Assembly (NCBI RefSeq): GCF_019097595.1
Contig: NC_080716.1
Location: 10,630,401 to 10,694,400, forward strand
Length of the DNA stretch: 64,000 nt
Direction of reading: 5' to 3'
DNA from: Hemibagrus wyckioides
Lineage: Eukaryota; Chordata; Actinopteri; Siluriformes; Bagridae
The position numbers were made by a program, and so were the translations under genes. Shown here in pieces: positions 61,401-64,000 of this stretch (its first letter is position 1; each line of letters begins with the position of its first letter). The notes below the pieces were generated by a model. It did no database searches and was not told where the DNA came from. It saw only the letters and a program-made list of their open reading frames with translations.

Positions 61401-61735
61401 TAAATGTGTGTGAGTCTGTGAGTGAGTGTGTCTGTAAATGTGAGTGAGTGTCTGTAAATGTGTGTGTGTGTCTGTGAGTGAGTGTGTCTGTAAATGTGTG
61501 TGTGAGTCTGTGAGTGAGTGTGTCTGTAAATGTGTGAGTCTGTGAGTGTCTGTAAATGTGTGTGTGAGTCTGTGAGTGAGTGTGTCTGTAAATGTGAGTC
61601 TGTGAGTGAGTGTGTCTGTAAATGTGTGAGTCTGTGAGTGAGTGTGTCTGTAAATGTGAGTGAGTGTCTGTAAATGTGTGTGAGTCTGTGAGTGAGTGTG
61701 TCTGTAAATGTGTGTGTGTCTGTGAGTGAGAGCTC
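55464..61735. repeat. 6.3-kb G/T-rich minisatellite
   Basis: A continuous array of short words: TGAG, TGTG, TCTG, TAAA, TAAG, TGAA. 55464 to about 59030 is dominated by variants of TGTCTGTAAATGAGTGAGTC plus TGTGAGTGAGTAAGTGTGTG. 59030-59740 and 60500-61735 use TGTGAGTGTCTGTAAATGTG. 59740-60500 uses GTGTGTGTAAATGTGAGTG. The array ends at GAGAGCTCACTC. It separates the mcur1-like gene from dph2. Confidence 0.97.
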
Positions 61736-62475
61736 ACTCAATGTTTTGCCATGCTGCTGTAGTTTGTATGCGTGTGACGTTGTCTGTTTTTCCAGGAGAG
61801 AGTCCCTGTGGTCAGTGTTCCAGTAAATCTAGTGTCTTTATTATAGACTAACGACCTCCCGTAAACAGCGCGTGCTTTGAGGTTTGAGACCCAGCCGCTC
61901 CTCTGGTCCACTAGACGGCAGCAGTGCGCTCGTGCAGCTCAGCTCCGTTCCTCGAGGAAGACCACATCCTTAAGTGCAGCTCTTTTCACGTGGAAGCTGA
62001 TTTATATTGGACCAGGAGCTTTTATTGTAGTATGTACACCACATTTATACACTTTACAAAGTCCAGCACGCTGTTTCTGTTAAATCTATTACATTTATTT
62101 TATTCAGCTGAGGCGCAGAATCCGGCATATGGTTTAGATGTTAGCTGCATGCTAACTGTTAGAGATATTCAGTACAGATGTGTGTGTTGTGCTTCATAGC
62201 AGCTTTTTACATGCACTTTAACATGTTTATAAAGACAAATATTCTGGAAATAACCCAAAATGTGAGTGTCTGTAAAAGAAAGAAAAATACATAGTCATTA
62301 TTTTATTAATATTTTTAATTATAAATCTATTTTTAAATGTAACCACACTAAAGTTATTTATTTCTTGTTTGTGTCCATAAGCTTAAGTACCCTACAATCA
62401 GGTTCATATATTATATCATTAATGACCAAAATGTGTAGTGTCTTACACAGTGATATAATTACTGAGTGTGATGTA
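61736..62475. promoter_or_regulatory. Non-repetitive spacer between minisatellite and dph2
   Basis: About 740 bases without a supported ORF. The 61850-61990 part is richer in CG and GC than its surroundings and contains a near-consensus CTCF motif at 61908-61928. The sequence just before the dph2 ATG has a GAATGTAG that could be an acceptor, so a leader exon and promoter may lie here. This is inference. Confidence 0.35.
61908..61928 (+). promoter_or_regulatory. CTCF-like binding site
   Basis: CCACTAGACGGCAGCAGTGC fits the vertebrate CTCF core (CCASYAGRKGGCRS) except for one base (C where G or T is expected). It stands between the 6.3-kb minisatellite and dph2. Confidence 0.5.
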
Positions 62476-62994
62476 CACCGATCAGGCATAACATTATGAC
62501 CACTGACAGGTCAGGTGAATAACACTGATGATCTCCTCATCATGGCACCTGTTAGTGGGTGGGATATATTAGGCAGCAAGTGAACATTTTGTCCTCAAAG
62601 TTGATGTGTTAGAAGCAGGAAAAATGGGCAAGTGTAAGGATTTGAGCGAGTTTGACAAGGGACAAATTGTGATGGCTAGACCACTGGATCAGATCATCTC
62701 CAAAACTGCAGCTCTTGTGGGGTGTTCCCGGTCTGCAGTGGTCAGTATCTATCAGAAGTGGTCCAAGGAAGGAACAGTGGTGAACCAGAGACAGGGTCAT
62801 GGGTGGCCAAGGCTCAGTGATGGACGTGGGGAGTGAAGACTGGCCCATGTGATCCGATCCAATTGCTGAAGAATTTAATGCTGATTCTGATAAAAAAAAA
62901 AAAAAGGTGTCAGAATACACAGTGCATGAAGGGTCAGGGCTGTTTTGGCAATACATTATTAGGCCGGCAGTTATAATGTTATGCCTGGTTGGTG
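62476..62994 (+). mobile_element. Tc1-like deletion derivative, family CACCGATCAGGC (copy 7)
   Basis: Ends CACCGATCAGGCATAACATT and AATGTTATGCCTGGTTGGTG are flanked by TA. The helix-turn-helix frame at 62606-62836 is open ([20 protein letters not shown]). It has an A-run insertion at about 62891-62905 and a shortened 3' part. It lies about 300 bases upstream of the dph2 start codon. Confidence 0.87.
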
Positions 62995-63308
62995 TATAAT
63001 TAGTTAGACTAAAGTGAAGTCTGTTAATGGGTGTGCAAACTTTTGAGCTTGCTTTGTAAGATTCTTATATATTTAAGTATGCAGACTTGCAGTCAGTTAT
63101 ATAACTCATACATCTAAGTATGAATTTATTTAAATTGATCTATATTATTTCAAAAATATTTCTAAACAGAAACCAATGATGTTCTGATCACTTGAGTGTT
63201 AATAATAATAATAAAAAAAAATATATGTATCATCTTTTTAAGTCTTGTTTTCTCTGTGTTTGCTGTGTATAATCCAGATGTTGAATGTAGCCCTGCTGTT
63301 GAAGTGAC

Positions 63309-64000
63309 ATGGCGGAGGCGTTCAGCAGTAACAGTGAGACGGTGCTGCAGCGCAGTGTGGATGTGAACCTCACTGAATCGGGCAGCCGGCCTGAAGATCT
63401 GCAGGATGTTTATCAGATCAACGAGACCTGTTCCTTTATTACTAGTAACAATTTTAAAAAGGTGAACTTTTATTTGGCAAGAACATTTTTTTATTAATTT
63501 TTGTAAAATGTGTGTTTCTAAGATCTCTGAAATGACGTGATGTTATTTGTAACCATTAGCAGCATTTTCACTGTAAATCAGCACAGTCTCTTACTGGACG
63601 CAGGTAGCTTTGCAGTTCCCTGATGAACTTCTGGTAGATTGCGTTGCAGTCTCTACAGCCTTAGAGAGAGAAACCCAAGCAAAGACTTATATTTTAGGTG
63701 ACACCACCTACGGCAGGTAAAATCTGGCCTTCTTGTTTAGCTCATTATCATTATAATAAGTAAACAATTTAAGTAATTGTGCTTCTTCTGTTTTTTTTGG
63801 TTCTCCTTAGCTGCTGTGTGGATGAAGTGGCAGCTGAGCACGTCGGAGCTGACTGCATCGTTCACTATGGCCACTCGTGTCTCAGTCCGTCCAGACGACT
63901 GCCCCTTATGTATGTGTTTGGGAAGAGACCCATCAACGTGCAGGAATGTGCTAGAGCATTCAGAGACCTCTACCCAGACCACGAGACTCACGTGATCATA
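63309..64000 (+). CDS. dph2: Diphthamide biosynthesis protein 2, 5' part (three exons, cut by window end)
   Basis: DPH2 pairs with DPH1 in the iron-sulphur enzyme that moves a 3-amino-3-carboxypropyl group from S-adenosylmethionine to a histidine of elongation factor 2, the first step of diphthamide synthesis. Exons: 63309-63461, 63604-63716, 63811 to past 64000, with junctions in phases 0 and 2. 152 residues are visible. Matches to human DPH2 include [57 protein letters not shown] and [14 protein letters not shown]. The paired cysteines in GSCCVD are conserved. The remaining two-thirds of the protein lie beyond the window. Confidence 0.93.

Noticed and set aside
55464..61735. CRISPR-like array
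   Set aside because: Units vary in length, there are no unique spacers, and the genome is a vertebrate; it is a minisatellite.
60410..61741. Minus-strand open frame of 443 codons made of [12 protein letters not shown] repeats
   Set aside because: It lies wholly within the minisatellite. The repeat words lack stop codons on that strand, so long open frames are expected by chance.
63737..63991. Minus-strand open frame of 84 codons
   Set aside because: Antisense of dph2 exon 3, which has clear protein matches on the plus strand.

Overview
The window is vertebrate nuclear DNA. Its split genes have GT-AG introns and match known vertebrate proteins, and it is rich in Tc1/mariner elements, tRNA-derived SINE-like repeats and long microsatellites. 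This points to a teleost fish. The repeat mix suggests an otophysan, perhaps a catfish-like lineage, but that last step is inference from repeat style alone.

Five genes were resolved exon by exon from splice sites and protein resemblance. (1) 1532-21999, +: the 3' part of scrib, covering the second half of PDZ2, all of PDZ3 and PDZ4, a long serine/proline-rich linker and the C-terminus. The 5' part (LRRs and PDZ1) lies outside the window. (2) 25122-36540, -: complete kif9, a ciliary kinesin, in 19 coding exons and 734 codons. It lies tail-to-tail with scrib. (3) 42262-45323, -: a three-exon RGS9-binding protein (R9AP/RGS9BP) gene. (4) 49159-54678, +: a nine-exon MCUR1/CCDC90 family gene of 316 codons, encoding a coiled-coil protein of the inner mitochondrial membrane. 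(5) 63309-64000, +: the first three exons of dph2, cut by the window end. In genes 1, 2 and 4 the inferred exons sum to an unbroken reading frame, which is strong internal support.

The space between and inside the genes is dominated by DNA transposons. One Tc1-like family (ends CACCGATCAGGC) has seven dispersed full or near-full copies, most of them deletion derivatives that still encode a helix-turn-helix fragment. One of these is split by a different Tc1-like element (37357-38603) that carries an intact 343-codon DD34E transposase. A third Tc1-like family (ends CACTACTCAC) has two damaged copies. SINE-like repeats, a four-copy dispersed repeat family and older Tc1 remnants fill much of the introns.

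Two low-complexity tracts stand out. A 740-bp CT/C-rich tract (21128-21863) runs directly into the acceptor of the last scrib exon. A 6.3-kb G/T-rich minisatellite (55464-61735), built in 4-bp steps and with an internal large duplication, separates the MCUR1-like gene from dph2. A near-consensus CTCF site sits between that minisatellite and dph2. The genes do not form a pathway: they cover cell polarity, cilium motility, phototransduction shut-off, mitochondrial calcium uptake and translation-factor modification.
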